Assembly: GCF_005222485.1 (NCBI RefSeq) | Contig: NZ_CP029078.1 | Location: 3,252,001 to 3,316,000, forward strand | Direction of reading: 5' to 3' | Source of the DNA: Streptomyces griseoviridis | Lineage (GTDB): Bacteria > Actinomycetota > Actinomycetes > Streptomycetales > Streptomycetaceae | DNA: 64,000 nt | Shown: positions 51,919 to 61,106 of the stretch, in pieces | Layout: every line of letters begins with the position of its first letter | Position numbering within the stretch: position 1 is the first letter of the stretch | Made by a program: the position numbers and the translations under genes | The notes under the pieces: model-generated | What the model was told of the DNA's origin: nothing | What the model saw: only the letters and a program-made list of their open reading frames with translations | Database searches by the model: none

Positions 51919-52730
51919 GCGAACGGCAGCTCGTCGCCTTCGCCGACAAGCACGCCACACAGATCACGCTTGACACCAGTCCGCGCCACCTCGCAGGTCC
52001 CGGGGATGCTCGGCACGTCACCCACGGGCTGGCCGCCGCCGGCTGGCGAGCCATCTCCGATCCGCTGTGCGCGGAGATCGTCCTGCGCAGCCCGGACCTT
52101 CGTCACCGACTCCGCTTCGACCCGCAGTCCCCCAGCTCGGCATGGTGGTGGCTGCTGGCCGAGCCCTCCGATACAGAGCCCGGCTGGTACGCCTCTTTCG
52201 GCGAATTCGTCCCCGCCGAAGTTCTGGCCACCCTCGCCGACGCCCTCGTCGTTCCGGTTCCCACCGAGTTGACGAGCCCGCTGTCTGTGCTGGACGCCGC
52301 AGGATGGCGCGTCGACGGCAGCGGAGTCGCCCACAGCGATCCGCCGGGGTCCAAAATCGAGCGCCAGCCCCAGGACGGCTCGAACACGGTGGCCTGGCAC
52401 GTCGACGTCCGCGACGGTCCCTCCGGCCTCGACAACGGCAAACACCTGTGGCACGCCTACTTCCACGGTCACACGCCCGAGCACCTGGTGAACGCCTTCA
52501 TCACCGCCCTCACCGACACTGCACCGCTACAGCGCGGCCTGTTCGACCGCACCGCGACCTACGGCGTCACTCACGGGCCAAGCACCGTCAGCCCACAGCA
52601 GACGGTTGCGATGCACACCGCCCGCATCAAGGCACTCCGCGCACAGGCACGCTCACTACGCGGACACCAGAACAGGGCCGCGTCGACCTCGTCGAATGCC
52701 GCCAACTCGCGCCCCGCCTTCCGCCGCTGA
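51909..52730 (+). CDS. DUF317 family protein
   Basis: GTG 51909 with GGAG is chosen (product begins VPLSERQLVAFADKHATQI); the longer frame is shadow. 273 aa. Motifs TSPRHLAGPGDARHVTHGLA, FDPQSPSSAWWWLLAEPSDT, WYASFGEFVPAEVLATLADA, WHAYFHGHTPEHLVNAFITA. The C-terminal helix has AMHTARIKALRAQARSLRGH. The two-repeat family form is intact. Confidence 0.88.
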   Translation: MPLSERQLVAFADKHATQITLDTSPRHLAGPGDARHVTHGLAAAGWRAISDPLCAEIVLRSPDLRHRLRFDPQSPSSAWWWLLAEPSDTEPGWYASFGEFVPAEVLATLADALVVPVPTELTSPLSVLDAAGWRVDGSGVAHSDPPGSKIERQPQDGSNTVAWHVDVRDGPSGLDNGKHLWHAYFHGHTPEHLVNAFITALTDTAPLQRGLFDRTATYGVTHGPSTVSPQQTVAMHTARIKALRAQARSLRGHQNRAASTSSNAANSRPAFRR

Positions 52731-52747
52731 ACAGAGGACCGCATCTC

Positions 52748-53308
52748 ATCACCAACGACCACGACGGCTACCTCGGCCTCCTCGACGACTTCATCACCAA
52801 GAGCAAGCAGATCCTCGACGCCTGGGACGCCTACTCCGATGAGCACACCGACCTTGACGGCTGGCCTCACGACCAGCACGCCTACGGCATGCGCGCGAGC
52901 CAGCGCGACGCCGCCACCGCCGAGGCGTTCGAGCCGCTCCGCTACGGCGCCCGTCACCTGTTGGCAACCGCCGAGACCCAGCTGGCCCGACTGCCCAAGA
53001 ACGCGGTGCAGAACCGCTGGGCCTACCAGGTGAGTGTCCTGAGTTACGCCCTCGAACGGCTCGACGACCTGCACGAGCGTTGGCTGGCCACCCAGAACGG
53101 GCTTCCCCTCACCGCGACGCCCGGAACCGACGACTTCGACGCTGCCCTTGCCGAGCATCACGCCGACTCATGGAGCTACCTCGACGACTGGGCGACACAA
53201 GGCCAAGCCCTCCGGGAAGTCAACGCCGCCGCCCAGAGGACCACGCGTGGACATTCGGCCCCCGTGCCGGCATCCGCCCCTGTCCGTCGATCCCCGCTGC
53301 GGAAGTGA
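52748..53308 (+). CDS. Conserved hypothetical protein, 186 aa, apparent ATC start
   Basis: The natural beginning appears to be TNDHDGYLGLLDDFITKSKQ, with GAGGA upstream, but the codon there is ATC 52748; no canonical start occurs until ATG 52839. Helical, soluble: DGWPHDQHAYGMRASQRDAA, RHLLATAETQLARLPKNAVQ, VSVLSYALERLDDLHERWLA. It lies between two DUF317 genes and its TGA touches the next start. Function unknown. Confidence 0.6.
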   Translation: MTNDHDGYLGLLDDFITKSKQILDAWDAYSDEHTDLDGWPHDQHAYGMRASQRDAATAEAFEPLRYGARHLLATAETQLARLPKNAVQNRWAYQVSVLSYALERLDDLHERWLATQNGLPLTATPGTDDFDAALAEHHADSWSYLDDWATQGQALREVNAAAQRTTRGHSAPVPASAPVRRSPLRK

Positions 53309-53310
53309 CC

Positions 53311-54075
53311 ATGCCCTCTCTTGAGAACGTCGAGGTCGACTTCATCACCCCGCGCCACCTCGCCGGCGGTGGCGACCCCGCCTGGATCACTGTTCCTCTC
53401 CACCGTGCCTGCGGCTGGAGTCATGGCGACGACCCCCTGATGCCGCGTGTCCTGCTCTCTAGTCCCGACCAGAAGGCCCTCCTACGCCTGGAGCCTGACC
53501 CCGACGACCAGTGGTGGACCCTGCAGTACGCAGCCGAGCCCGCCTGGTACGCAAGCTTCGGCGCCCGCACGCCCGTCGAACTGATCGCCGCCTTCACCGA
53601 CGCCTTCACCGACCCGGCCCCAGCCGCTGACGCGCCTTGCGACCCGTACGGAGCGCTCCGGCAGGTCGGCTGGACACCGGACGGTGACAACGGCCTTGCC
53701 TCCCCAGACAAGACGGTGCACGTCGAGCGGCTGGGAACACCCGCTGATCCGGGAGCCTGGTTCGTCACGGTCACCCTCGGCACGCACCAGAAGGTCTGGC
53801 AGGCCCGCTTCGGTGCGCACACTCCGCCGTACCTTGTCGCCGCGTTCACCGCCGCACTCGCCGACCCGACACCCATCCACCGCATCGACAGCGGGCGCAG
53901 TCTGCCGACCCTCGACCCTGACGTCGTCACCCGTCAGTTCGTCGAGATACCTGTCGTGTACGTCGCCGGCGCGCTGGAAGGCCGCGTCCGCTCTCTGGCT
54001 GCCCGGCACACCGGCGCGCCGCCGGTCCCGCCCGCCCTGCGGCAGCCGCCGCCGAGACACGACCGCAGCCGCTGA
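53311..54075 (+). CDS. DUF317 family protein
   Basis: ATG 53311 (GGAAG seven bases before) is preferred to GTG 53305, which leaves no room for an SD. 254 aa. VDFITPRHLAGGGDPAWITV, LLRLEPDPDDQWWTLQYAAE, WYASFGARTPVELIAAFTDA, WQARFGAHTPPYLVAAFTAA. A Pro/Arg tail follows. The third intact two-repeat member of this cluster, directly upstream of the coupling protein. Confidence 0.88.
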   Translation: MPSLENVEVDFITPRHLAGGGDPAWITVPLHRACGWSHGDDPLMPRVLLSSPDQKALLRLEPDPDDQWWTLQYAAEPAWYASFGARTPVELIAAFTDAFTDPAPAADAPCDPYGALRQVGWTPDGDNGLASPDKTVHVERLGTPADPGAWFVTVTLGTHQKVWQARFGAHTPPYLVAAFTAALADPTPIHRIDSGRSLPTLDPDVVTRQFVEIPVVYVAGALEGRVRSLAARHTGAPPVPPALRQPPPRHDRSR

Positions 54076-54106
54076 CCGTCACCTCCCACTCGGAAGCACG
54101 TAGCCC

Positions 54107-55894
54107 TTGCCGCCCTCCTCCAACAGCACCACCGACGGATACGACCTTCTCCTACGCCTCCTGCTCGGCGTGCTCGCCGTCGTCGTCCCCCTGTCCCACC
54201 TGACCTGGCTGTGCGGCAACGGCACCGCCTACCTCACCGGCGACAGCTGGGCCCCCTATCAGCCGACCAACGCCTTGCTCCGCCCCGAGCAGGTATGGCC
54301 CGAGGTCGGAGAGAACGCCCTTCTCCTCGGGGCACGCATCGTTCCCGTTCTACTCCTCCTGGCTCTAGGGGGAACGGGGATCGCCCTGTGGATGCGGCAC
54401 AAGAACCGCGGCGCCGGCCGGAAGAAGATCACCGGCATGGCCAAGGCACGGGACATCGAACCCTTGATGGCCAAGGCGATCACCGGCAAAGTCCGCTCGC
54501 TGCGCCCGAGCCTGAAAGATGCCAAGCGCATCGAAGCCCGCGACACCGGCATCCTCCTGGGCAACCTGCAGAACACCCGGCACGAGGTGCGCATGGGCTA
54601 CGAAGATGTGGCCGTCGCCATCATGGCGCCCCGCTCGGGCAAGACCACCTCGCTCGCCATCCCCTCGATGCTCGCCGCGCCCGGCCCTGTCCTGCTGACT
54701 TCGAACAAGGCCGCTGGCGACGCATTCACCGCCACATACGAGGCCCGCTCCCGCGGCGGGCAGGTGTGGACCATGGACCCACAGCAGATCGCGCACGCCG
54801 CACGCGAGATGTGGTGGAACCCCCTCGCCAGCGCGAAAACCCTGGACGGGGCGAACCGGCTCGCCGGACACTTCCTCGCCGCCTCGGTGGACGCCTCCCA
54901 GCAGGGGGACTTCTGGTCCAAGGCCGGCAGCAACATCCTCTCCCAGCTTCTCCTGGCCGCAGCGCTCGACGAGCGCCCCATCACCGACATCATGCAGTGG
55001 CTCGCCGCCCCTGCCGACCGCACCCCGCTCGACATCCTCCGCGACCACGACTTCGCCGCCGTCGCAGCACAGCTCAAGGGCACCGTCGAGGGCCCCCCGG
55101 AGACGCGCGACGGCATCTACGAGACCGCCCGCCAGTACGCCGCCGCACTGCTGAACAACGAGATAGCCGCCTGGGTCACCCCGCAGAAGGACGCTCCTGA
55201 GTTCCGCCCGTCGGAGTTCGTCACCTCCACCGACACACTGTTCCTGCTGAGCAAGGACGGCGGAGGCGGGGCCTCGGCACTGATCGCCGCGTGCGCAGAC
55301 TCCGTGATGCGCGCGGCCACCGCCCAGGCCGAGCGCGCCGGCGGACGCCTGGACCCGCCCATGCTGGCGATCCTCGACGAGGCCGCCAACGTGTGCAAGA
55401 TCAGCGACCTGCCGGACCTGTACTCCCACCTCGGCAGCCGCGGAATCATCCCGATCACCATCCTCCAGTCCTACCGCCAGGGCCAGAAGGTCTGGGGAGA
55501 CGCGGGCATGGACGCCATGTGGTCCGCCTCGACCATAAAGGTCATCGGCTCCGGCATCGATGACCCCGACTTCGCGGACAAGCTCAGCCGCTTGATCGGC
55601 GACCACGACGTGGAGACCACGTCTACCTCCTACTCGGAGTCCGGGAAGTCGACCTCGGTCAGCATGCGCCAGGAGCGGATCCTGCCCACCGACGCGATCC
55701 GCGCGCTGCCCAAGGGCTCCGCGCTGTGCTTCGCCACCGGCATGCGCGCCGCCATGCTCGACCTGCGGCCGTGGTACCGGGAGCCGGGAGCGGAGGAGTT
55801 GTCCGCGGCGTCCGCCCGCGCGTCGAAGGCAATCACGGCCCGCGCCATCGCGAAGCACGCGCCGGCACAGTCCGACTCCGGGACGGCCGCGTGA
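54107..55894 (+). CDS. VirD4/TraG-type coupling protein
   Basis: 595 aa, TTG 54107. Two membrane helices (LLRLLLGVLAVVVPLSHLTW; ALLLGARIVPVLLLLALGGT), then a cytoplasmic ATPase: VAVAIMAPRSGKTTSLAIPS (Walker A-like near 173-180, lacking the usual first Gly), WTMDPQQIAHAAREMWWNPL, Walker B PPMLAILDEAANV near 420, and TILQSYRQGQKVWG, the conserved TraG/VirD4 Gln region. It would recruit the relaxosome to the VirB4/B6 channel. It lies 16 kb from the other transfer genes, which is unusual. Confidence 0.92.
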   Translation: MPPSSNSTTDGYDLLLRLLLGVLAVVVPLSHLTWLCGNGTAYLTGDSWAPYQPTNALLRPEQVWPEVGENALLLGARIVPVLLLLALGGTGIALWMRHKNRGAGRKKITGMAKARDIEPLMAKAITGKVRSLRPSLKDAKRIEARDTGILLGNLQNTRHEVRMGYEDVAVAIMAPRSGKTTSLAIPSMLAAPGPVLLTSNKAAGDAFTATYEARSRGGQVWTMDPQQIAHAAREMWWNPLASAKTLDGANRLAGHFLAASVDASQQGDFWSKAGSNILSQLLLAAALDERPITDIMQWLAAPADRTPLDILRDHDFAAVAAQLKGTVEGPPETRDGIYETARQYAAALLNNEIAAWVTPQKDAPEFRPSEFVTSTDTLFLLSKDGGGGASALIAACADSVMRAATAQAERAGGRLDPPMLAILDEAANVCKISDLPDLYSHLGSRGIIPITILQSYRQGQKVWGDAGMDAMWSASTIKVIGSGIDDPDFADKLSRLIGDHDVETTSTSYSESGKSTSVSMRQERILPTDAIRALPKGSALCFATGMRAAMLDLRPWYREPGAEELSAASARASKAITARAIAKHAPAQSDSGTAA

Positions 55895-56349
55895 GCGCCG
55901 CCCCGCTGTACCTGGTGCCGATCCGCTCCCGCGAGGCGAAGGACTTCGTGCGCACCTGGCACCGTCACCACCCGCCGCCCGCAGGACAGATTTTCTCGGT
56001 CGGCGCCGCCGACGGGACCGGCACGCTGCGCGCCGTTGCCATCGTCGGCCGGCCTGTGGCCCGTCACCTGGACGACGGCGCCACCCTCGAAGTCACCCGG
56101 ACCGCCAGCGACGGCACGCCCAACGCGAACTCACTGCTCTACGGTGCCGCGTGGCGGGCGACGAAGGCCCTCGGCTACCGACGGCTGGTCACCTACACGC
56201 AGGACGGCGAGAGCGGCTCATCACTGCGCGGCGCCGGATGGCGCGTCATCGCCAGCCGACCGCCCCGTGCCGGCTGGCACACGCCGTCCCGCCCACGCAC
56301 CGGCCACGGCAACGACCACGTCACCCGCCTGCTGTGGGAAGCCCTCTGA
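55891..56349 (+). CDS. XF1762-family protein (GNAT-like), 152 aa
   Basis: GTG 55891 overlaps the coupling protein stop. Sequence PLYLVPIRSREAKDFVRTWH, RHHPPPAGQIFSVGAADGTG, VARHLDDGATLEVTRTASDG, NANSLLYGAAWRATKALGYR and RLVTYTQDGESGSSLRGAGW is the XF1762 pattern, related in fold to acetyltransferases. The family is widespread in phages and plasmids; substrate unknown. It is co-translated with the coupling protein. Confidence 0.8.
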   Translation: MSAAPLYLVPIRSREAKDFVRTWHRHHPPPAGQIFSVGAADGTGTLRAVAIVGRPVARHLDDGATLEVTRTASDGTPNANSLLYGAAWRATKALGYRRLVTYTQDGESGSSLRGAGWRVIASRPPRAGWHTPSRPRTGHGNDHVTRLLWEAL

Positions 56350-56424
56350 CCGAATCCGTTCCTGCACCTCAACAGGCAACCGTCTTCCCCTGTCCCATAT
56401 CGCCCGCGTCCTCACGGAGTTGTC

Positions 56425-56982
56425 GTGCACAGCGTCGACTTGACCGAACACACCCGCCTTCTCGGCGAGGTCGTCCCCGTACTGGAGGAATTGTCCGCGG
56501 AGGCGGCACGAATCCAGGAGGGCGAGATCACCGAGCCCGTACGAGATATCGCACCCCTCAGCCTGCGGACGCACGAGCTGGCCATGAAGTGCACGCGGCA
56601 GGTGCACGAACTGTCGGTCAGCGAGTACCCCGCGATGAAGGACGGGGCCGAGAACCTGGTGCACCTCGTCGGCGCCTGCGCCCAGATCTCACTCGCTGCC
56701 ACCCTGTGCAACCTCGCCATCCATCACCGCACCGAGATCTTGCTGTACCAGGACGCCGACTCCACCCCCTCCGCGAGCCGTGATCAACTCCGCCGTGCCG
56801 GTGTGGAGATGGAGCGAGCGGCCACCACCTATGGCGCCGTGGCGCGACGGCTCTCCCGCCGCCTCGCCTCATTCTCAGCGCGCGCTGAGGACCGGCGGCT
56901 CATCTCCGAGGCCCAGGGGCCCAGACAGCAGAAGGCACCCTCCACGCCGTCGCCGCGCATTGCCCGGCGCCACACCCGCTGA
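56425..56982 (+). CDS. Hypothetical helical protein, 185 aa
   Basis: GTG with GGAG. Nearly all helical: TRLLGEVVPVLEELSAEAAR, MKDGAENLVHLVGACAQISL, VEMERAATTYGAVARRLSRR. The basic C-terminus is rich in Arg. No membrane segment or catalytic motif. Perhaps a small four-helix bundle; role unknown. Confidence 0.65.
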   Translation: MHSVDLTEHTRLLGEVVPVLEELSAEAARIQEGEITEPVRDIAPLSLRTHELAMKCTRQVHELSVSEYPAMKDGAENLVHLVGACAQISLAATLCNLAIHHRTEILLYQDADSTPSASRDQLRRAGVEMERAATTYGAVARRLSRRLASFSARAEDRRLISEAQGPRQQKAPSTPSPRIARRHTR

Positions 56983-57022
56983 CCACCCCACAGAATTCAG
57001 CACCGCCATCCGAGGAGCTTCC

Positions 57023-57580
57023 ACGTCTTCCGACTTCCCCACCGTGCATGATCTCGCCCGTGCCCTCGCTGACCAGCTCCACCCCGGGGCTGCTCCCCGG
57101 GACGTGACCGTCCTCTTCAACGCCCGCCGACATGCCCCCAGCGAGTACCGCAGCAGCGGTCGGGGCGGACCCGTGACGGCCTGTGCCCAGGCACTGCACG
57201 CCACCCTCTACGGTCTCCCCACGCACGAGGAATCACTGCCCACCGCGCTGGACGCGCTTCTGCAGGCCACGCACACCACAACCGCCCCGGACGCTGTCCT
57301 GCGGCAGGTCGCCGAGCAGCTCCGCAACGCCGCCGAGATCATCCAGCGCTACCAGTACCAAGCCCAGTGGGACCGGTACCCCGCCGCTGTCGCCGAGCAA
57401 CTCTCCGACGCTCGTAACTACGCCCAGCACATCGCCCGGGCCCTCGACCGCGTGGCCCCCGCCTTCAGCCACCAGCCCACCACAGACACCTCGCCCCGCG
57501 CCCAGGCCGCCCACTCCCGGAGTGGCGCCACCACCCCCGTGGCCTCCCCGCCCTCACCGGCGACCCCACACCACCGCTGA
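57023..57580 (+). CDS. Hypothetical protein, 185 aa, start ACG 57023 or GTG 57044
   Basis: GAGGAG precedes ACG 57023 at ideal spacing; the first canonical codon is GTG 57044 without an SD. Sequence VHDLARALADQLHPGAAPRD, VTVLFNARRHAPSEYRSSGR, a helical region VLRQVAEQLRNAAEIIQRYQ, and LSDARNYAQHIARALDRVAP. Helical, soluble, unknown role; immediately upstream of the TrpA-like gene. Confidence 0.6.
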   Translation, partial: TSSDFPTVHDLARALADQLHPGAAPRDVTVLFNARRHAPSEYRSSGRGGPVTACAQALHATLYGLPTHEESLPTALDALLQATHTTTAPDAVLRQVAEQLRNAAEIIQRYQYQAQWDRYPAAVAEQLSDARNYAQHIARALDRVAPAFSHQPTTDTSPRAQAAHSRSGATTPVASPPSPATPHHR

Positions 57581-57618
57581 CCCGCCTCGACCTCCCCGCC
57601 CTTCGAGAAAGACGCCTC

Positions 57619-58416
57619 CTGGCAACCACCGACTCTCTGCAGGCCCTCCTTGCTCAACCCCGCTGCGCGCTAGGCATGTTCATCCCCGGCGGACTCCATG
57701 CGGCTCGCGCCGAGCGCCATCAGCTCGCCCAGATCGCACGGGCCGGCGCCGACCTGTTCGAGATTGGCCTCGCCCACCATGACGCCAGCCTCGACGGGCC
57801 CGTCATCCAAGCTGCCTACCACCGCGCCCTGATTCGCGGAAACGTCCTCGCCCGCGCCCTCCGCGCCGTCGAGCACGCCGCTGACCTGCGGCCGACCGTC
57901 GTCATGACCTACTGAGGCCCCGTCAGCCGGCACCGCCCCGAACGCCTGGCCCGACTGTTCGCTGACGCGGGCGCCGTCGGCGCCATGGTCGTCGACCTGC
58001 CCGACAACCAGGCAGAGCGCTGGCAGGCCGCAGCGAAGGACGCACACCTCTCCACCCCACGCCTCGTCCCGCGCCACCTCGCCGACACCGACCTCGCCAC
58101 CGTGGCCGCCGGCGCGTCGGGATGGCTCTACGCACCCGCCAGCACCGCCCCCACCGGCTACCGCGGCCCGCTCGACGTCCCCGCGCTCGCCGATTTCACG
58201 ACACGCCTTCGCGCCGCGAGCCCCCTGCCCGTCGTATCGGGCGTAGGGATCTCCGCCCCGGTCCTCGCGGAACGCGTCGCGCCACTGGTGGACGCCGTAG
58301 TCATCGGTACCCCCCTCGTCCGCGCCCTGATGACCGTCCCCGAGCAGGCCCCGGTGCTCACCGCCGCGTTCGCCCAAGCCCTGAACCCGTACGCCACCAC
58401 CGAGGCCCGTGCCTGA
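57619..58416 (+). pseudogene. Tryptophan-synthase-alpha-like barrel, interrupted by TGA at 57913
   Basis: The frame runs from CTG 57619 (GAGAAAG upstream) to TGA 58416, 265 codons, the length of TrpA. Motifs: LGMFIPGG at the barrel start, AGADLFEIGLAHHD and LDGPVIQAAYHRAL with the catalytic Glu and Asp positions, VVMTY followed by TGA where TrpA relatives have an aromatic or Trp, GPVSRHRPERLARLFADAGA, VVDLP, SGVGISAPVLAERVAPLVDA with VVIGTPLV. A single stop in an otherwise intact frame. ATG 57676 or GTG starts could give only fragments. Not part of a trp operon. Confidence 0.75.
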
Positions 58417-58862
58417 CACCACCGACCCGGCCCCGGTCCTCGCCCGCATCTCGTCCGACGCGGCCATACTGCACCAGGCCCTATGCGCCCTGCCCTTCGG
58501 CCACGGCGCATCCGCATCCGCGTTGGCCGCCCGGACTACTGACGCCCAGGACCTCGCAGGCACCGCCCTGCGGCTGTTTCTCGTCCTCAGCCCCCAGGCG
58601 CCACAGCGCACCCCTACCGGCCCGCTGCTCCTTCAGCACGTCGCGCGGTCGCCAGAGCCGCCCAACGCCGCCGCCGAACTGGTCGCTGCCCTGGCCCGAG
58701 CCGTCGAGAAGCAGCGCCGCCAGGCCGCCGCCACATCACGGCTGGTGGTTCTCATCGGGCCGACACCGCAGCACTCATCGAGTCGGCCGCTGGCCTCCTC
58801 GACGGCATCCCCTCCCTCTGCAACGCCACTACCGCGACCAGCCGGAAGCCTCCTGCCGCTGA
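58409..58862 (+). pseudogene. Hypothetical protein, frame lost near 58755
   Basis: GTG 58409 overlaps the TrpA-like stop. The first ~110 residues are good (DAAILHQALCALPFGHGASA; AAELVAALARAVEKQRRQAA), then the frame becomes random. One G added to GGG near 58757 gives LVVLIGADTAALIESAAGLL with DGIPSLCNATTATS. The true end is unclear; a stop in the third frame lies at 58862. Confidence 0.5.
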
Positions 58863-58872
58863 CGCGACCGCG

Positions 58873-59838
58873 ATGCGAGCACTCCCTCCTCTTTCCCTAC
58901 ACCCAGGACAGGCCATTTCCGACAAGCCTCGATTCCGCGCTCTCTCCCTCGGCGCGGGAGTTCAGTCCAGCACGCTCCTCGCCCTGTCAGCCGAGGGCAT
59001 TCTCCCCAGGGTCGACTACGCGATTTTCGCCGACACCGGATGGGAACCCGGAGCAGTTTATGCACACCTTGACCGCTTGAAAGAGGAGATAGCCACACCC
59101 GCCGGGATAACCGTACTCCACGTGTCCGCCGGGAACATACGCGACGACGCACTGAATCCGGATCACCGCTTCGCATCCATGCCGCTCCACATCCTCAATA
59201 AGGACGGGCGACCTGGGATGACTCGGCGGCAGTGCACAGGCGAATACAAGGTAAAGCCGATCAAGAAAAAGATTCGCGAATTGCTTGGCTACCCCCACCC
59301 GGCCCGCATTCCGAAGGGTGTTTTCGTCGAGCAGTGGATAGGAATATCCACAGATGAATTTCACCGCGCAAAGGATGCGGACGTCAAGTACATGCGTAAC
59401 CGGCACCCTCTTCTGGACATGTCCTGGAGCAGGGCCGACTGCGTGCGCTACCTGACCTCTCTCGGTCTCGCCGATACGCCGAAGTCGAGTTGCCTTGGAT
59501 GCCCGTTCCACGGAAATGCGCAGTGGCGGCATATCAGGGACACCTCTCCGTCCGAGTGGGCGGACGTCGTCGAATTCGATGCGGCCATCCGGCAGGGAAA
59601 TGCCCGCGCCAACGCCTCGGGCAACCGCCTGCTCGGTGAGGCGTTCCTGCACCGCTCCCGCGTCCCACTGAGCCAGGCACCGATCGATCACGTCACCGCC
59701 ACCGAGCGGGCCGCTCTGCGGATCAGCGCAGACGAGGCCAACGCCCTGGAGAACGGGGTCGAGGACGGCTGCTCGCCCTGGGCCTGCCGTGGCGACGTCG
59801 ACGCGTTGACACAGGACGACTTCGGGCTGGCCACGTGA
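58873..59838 (+). CDS. PP-loop protein of the PAPS-reductase/DndC-like superfamily
   Basis: 321 aa from ATG 58873; this ATG has no SD, while an ATT at 58915 with AGGACAGG would begin SDKPRFRALSLGAG, the likely natural N-terminus. PP-loop variant LSLGAGVQSSTLLAL, IFADTGWEPGAVYAHLDRLK, RRQCTGEYKVKPIKKKIREL and a C-terminal SSCLGCPFHGNAQW cluster with Cys pairs. Phage and plasmid members of this family activate substrates by adenylation and may support sulfur or nucleotide modification. Overlaps the C5 methyltransferase gene (GTGA). Confidence 0.85.
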   Translation: MRALPPLSLHPGQAISDKPRFRALSLGAGVQSSTLLALSAEGILPRVDYAIFADTGWEPGAVYAHLDRLKEEIATPAGITVLHVSAGNIRDDALNPDHRFASMPLHILNKDGRPGMTRRQCTGEYKVKPIKKKIRELLGYPHPARIPKGVFVEQWIGISTDEFHRAKDADVKYMRNRHPLLDMSWSRADCVRYLTSLGLADTPKSSCLGCPFHGNAQWRHIRDTSPSEWADVVEFDAAIRQGNARANASGNRLLGEAFLHRSRVPLSQAPIDHVTATERAALRISADEANALENGVEDGCSPWACRGDVDALTQDDFGLAT

Positions 59839-61106
59839 TCGTCGACCTCTTCGCGGGGCCGGGCGGCTGGAGCAGGGCACTGCACGTCCTGGGCATGCGC
59901 GACGTCGGGCTGGAATGGGATTCGTGGGCGTGCAAGACCCGCGCTGCGGCGGGGCAGTTGACTATTCGGTGCGATGTGGCGAGGTATCCCGCCTGGCCGT
60001 TTGTCGGCCGCACCCGCGGTGTGATCGCTTCGCCGCCGTGTCAGGCGTGGAGCATGGCCGGCAAGCGCCTCGGCCTGATCGACCAGCCGCTGGTGCACGC
60101 GGCGGTCGAGGACCTGGCCGCCGGGCGAGACACCCGCGAACGCCTCCTAGCCGCGTGCCGTGACGAGCGTTCCCTGCTCGCCGCCGAGCCGATGCGCTAC
60201 CTGCACGCGCTGAACACGGTCGGCGAGCCCGACTGGGTGGCCATGGAGGAAGTACCGGACGTGCTGCCCTTGTGGAAGCAGTACGCGGCCGTCCTGCGGG
60301 GGTGGGGGTTTTCCGTCTGGTGCGGGATCCTCAACGCGGCTGACTTCGGCGTCCCGCAGACCCGGAAGCGGGCGATACTCGTGGCCTCCCGCGTTCGTAC
60401 CGCGCAGCCGCCCACACCCACACACGCCCAGCTCGCCGAGCCTGAAACGCTGTTCGGGCCGGGCCGTGCCCGCTGGGTCAGCATGGCCGAAGCCCTGGGA
60501 TGGGGCGCGACCGACCGCCCCGTCCCCACCGTCTGCGCCGGAGGCGGGCCCGGCGGCGGCCCCGAACCGTTCCCTTCGGGCTCCCGCAAGACACTGTCCG
60601 ACGCCCGGGACCGCGGCACCTGGACGCCCCGGCCGGACGGGGTCGTTCTGCAGTCCCGCCGCGAAGACGCCGGACGAACGTCCCAGCACGGCACCCAAGA
60701 CGACCAGACCGCCCGTGCTCCGGCACCCACGAGCACCGCCGACACCCGCCGCTGGTCCTGGTCGCTGCGCAGCAACAACCAGGCCAACGCCACCGTCCGG
60801 TCCGTCCAGGAGCCGGCAGGCACTCTGTTCTTCGGACACCGCGCGAACGAGTGCACCTGGGTCGCCGAACCCGCCATCCCCTCGACCGCGGACACCGATG
60901 CGCCGACCGTTCCCGAGCCGATCCGGATCACCGCCCGCGAGGCGGGCCTCCTGCAGACCTTCCCCGCCGACTACCCCTGGGCCGGCAACAAGGGCCAGCA
61001 GTTCTCCCAGATCGGCAACGCCGTGCCCCCGCTGCTCGCCGGCCACCTCCTCGCTCCGCACCTCGGCGTCACCCTCGACCCCGACGACTTCGCCCTCGCC
61101 GCCTGA
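59835..61106 (+). CDS. C5-cytosine DNA methyltransferase
   Basis: 423 aa, GTG start. Motif I VDLFAGPGGWSRAL at residues 3-16, motif IV IASPPCQAWSMAG with catalytic Cys69, motif VI MEEVPDVLP (Glu-Glu-Val instead of the usual Glu-Asn-Val), motif VIII FGVPQTRKRAILV, a long target-recognition region (~200-370), motif X QIGNAVPPLLAGHL near 391. No cognate restriction enzyme is adjacent. It overlaps both neighbours, pointing to joint action with the PP-loop protein. Confidence 0.92.
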   Translation: MIVDLFAGPGGWSRALHVLGMRDVGLEWDSWACKTRAAAGQLTIRCDVARYPAWPFVGRTRGVIASPPCQAWSMAGKRLGLIDQPLVHAAVEDLAAGRDTRERLLAACRDERSLLAAEPMRYLHALNTVGEPDWVAMEEVPDVLPLWKQYAAVLRGWGFSVWCGILNAADFGVPQTRKRAILVASRVRTAQPPTPTHAQLAEPETLFGPGRARWVSMAEALGWGATDRPVPTVCAGGGPGGGPEPFPSGSRKTLSDARDRGTWTPRPDGVVLQSRREDAGRTSQHGTQDDQTARAPAPTSTADTRRWSWSLRSNNQANATVRSVQEPAGTLFFGHRANECTWVAEPAIPSTADTDAPTVPEPIRITAREAGLLQTFPADYPWAGNKGQQFSQIGNAVPPLLAGHLLAPHLGVTLDPDDFALAA

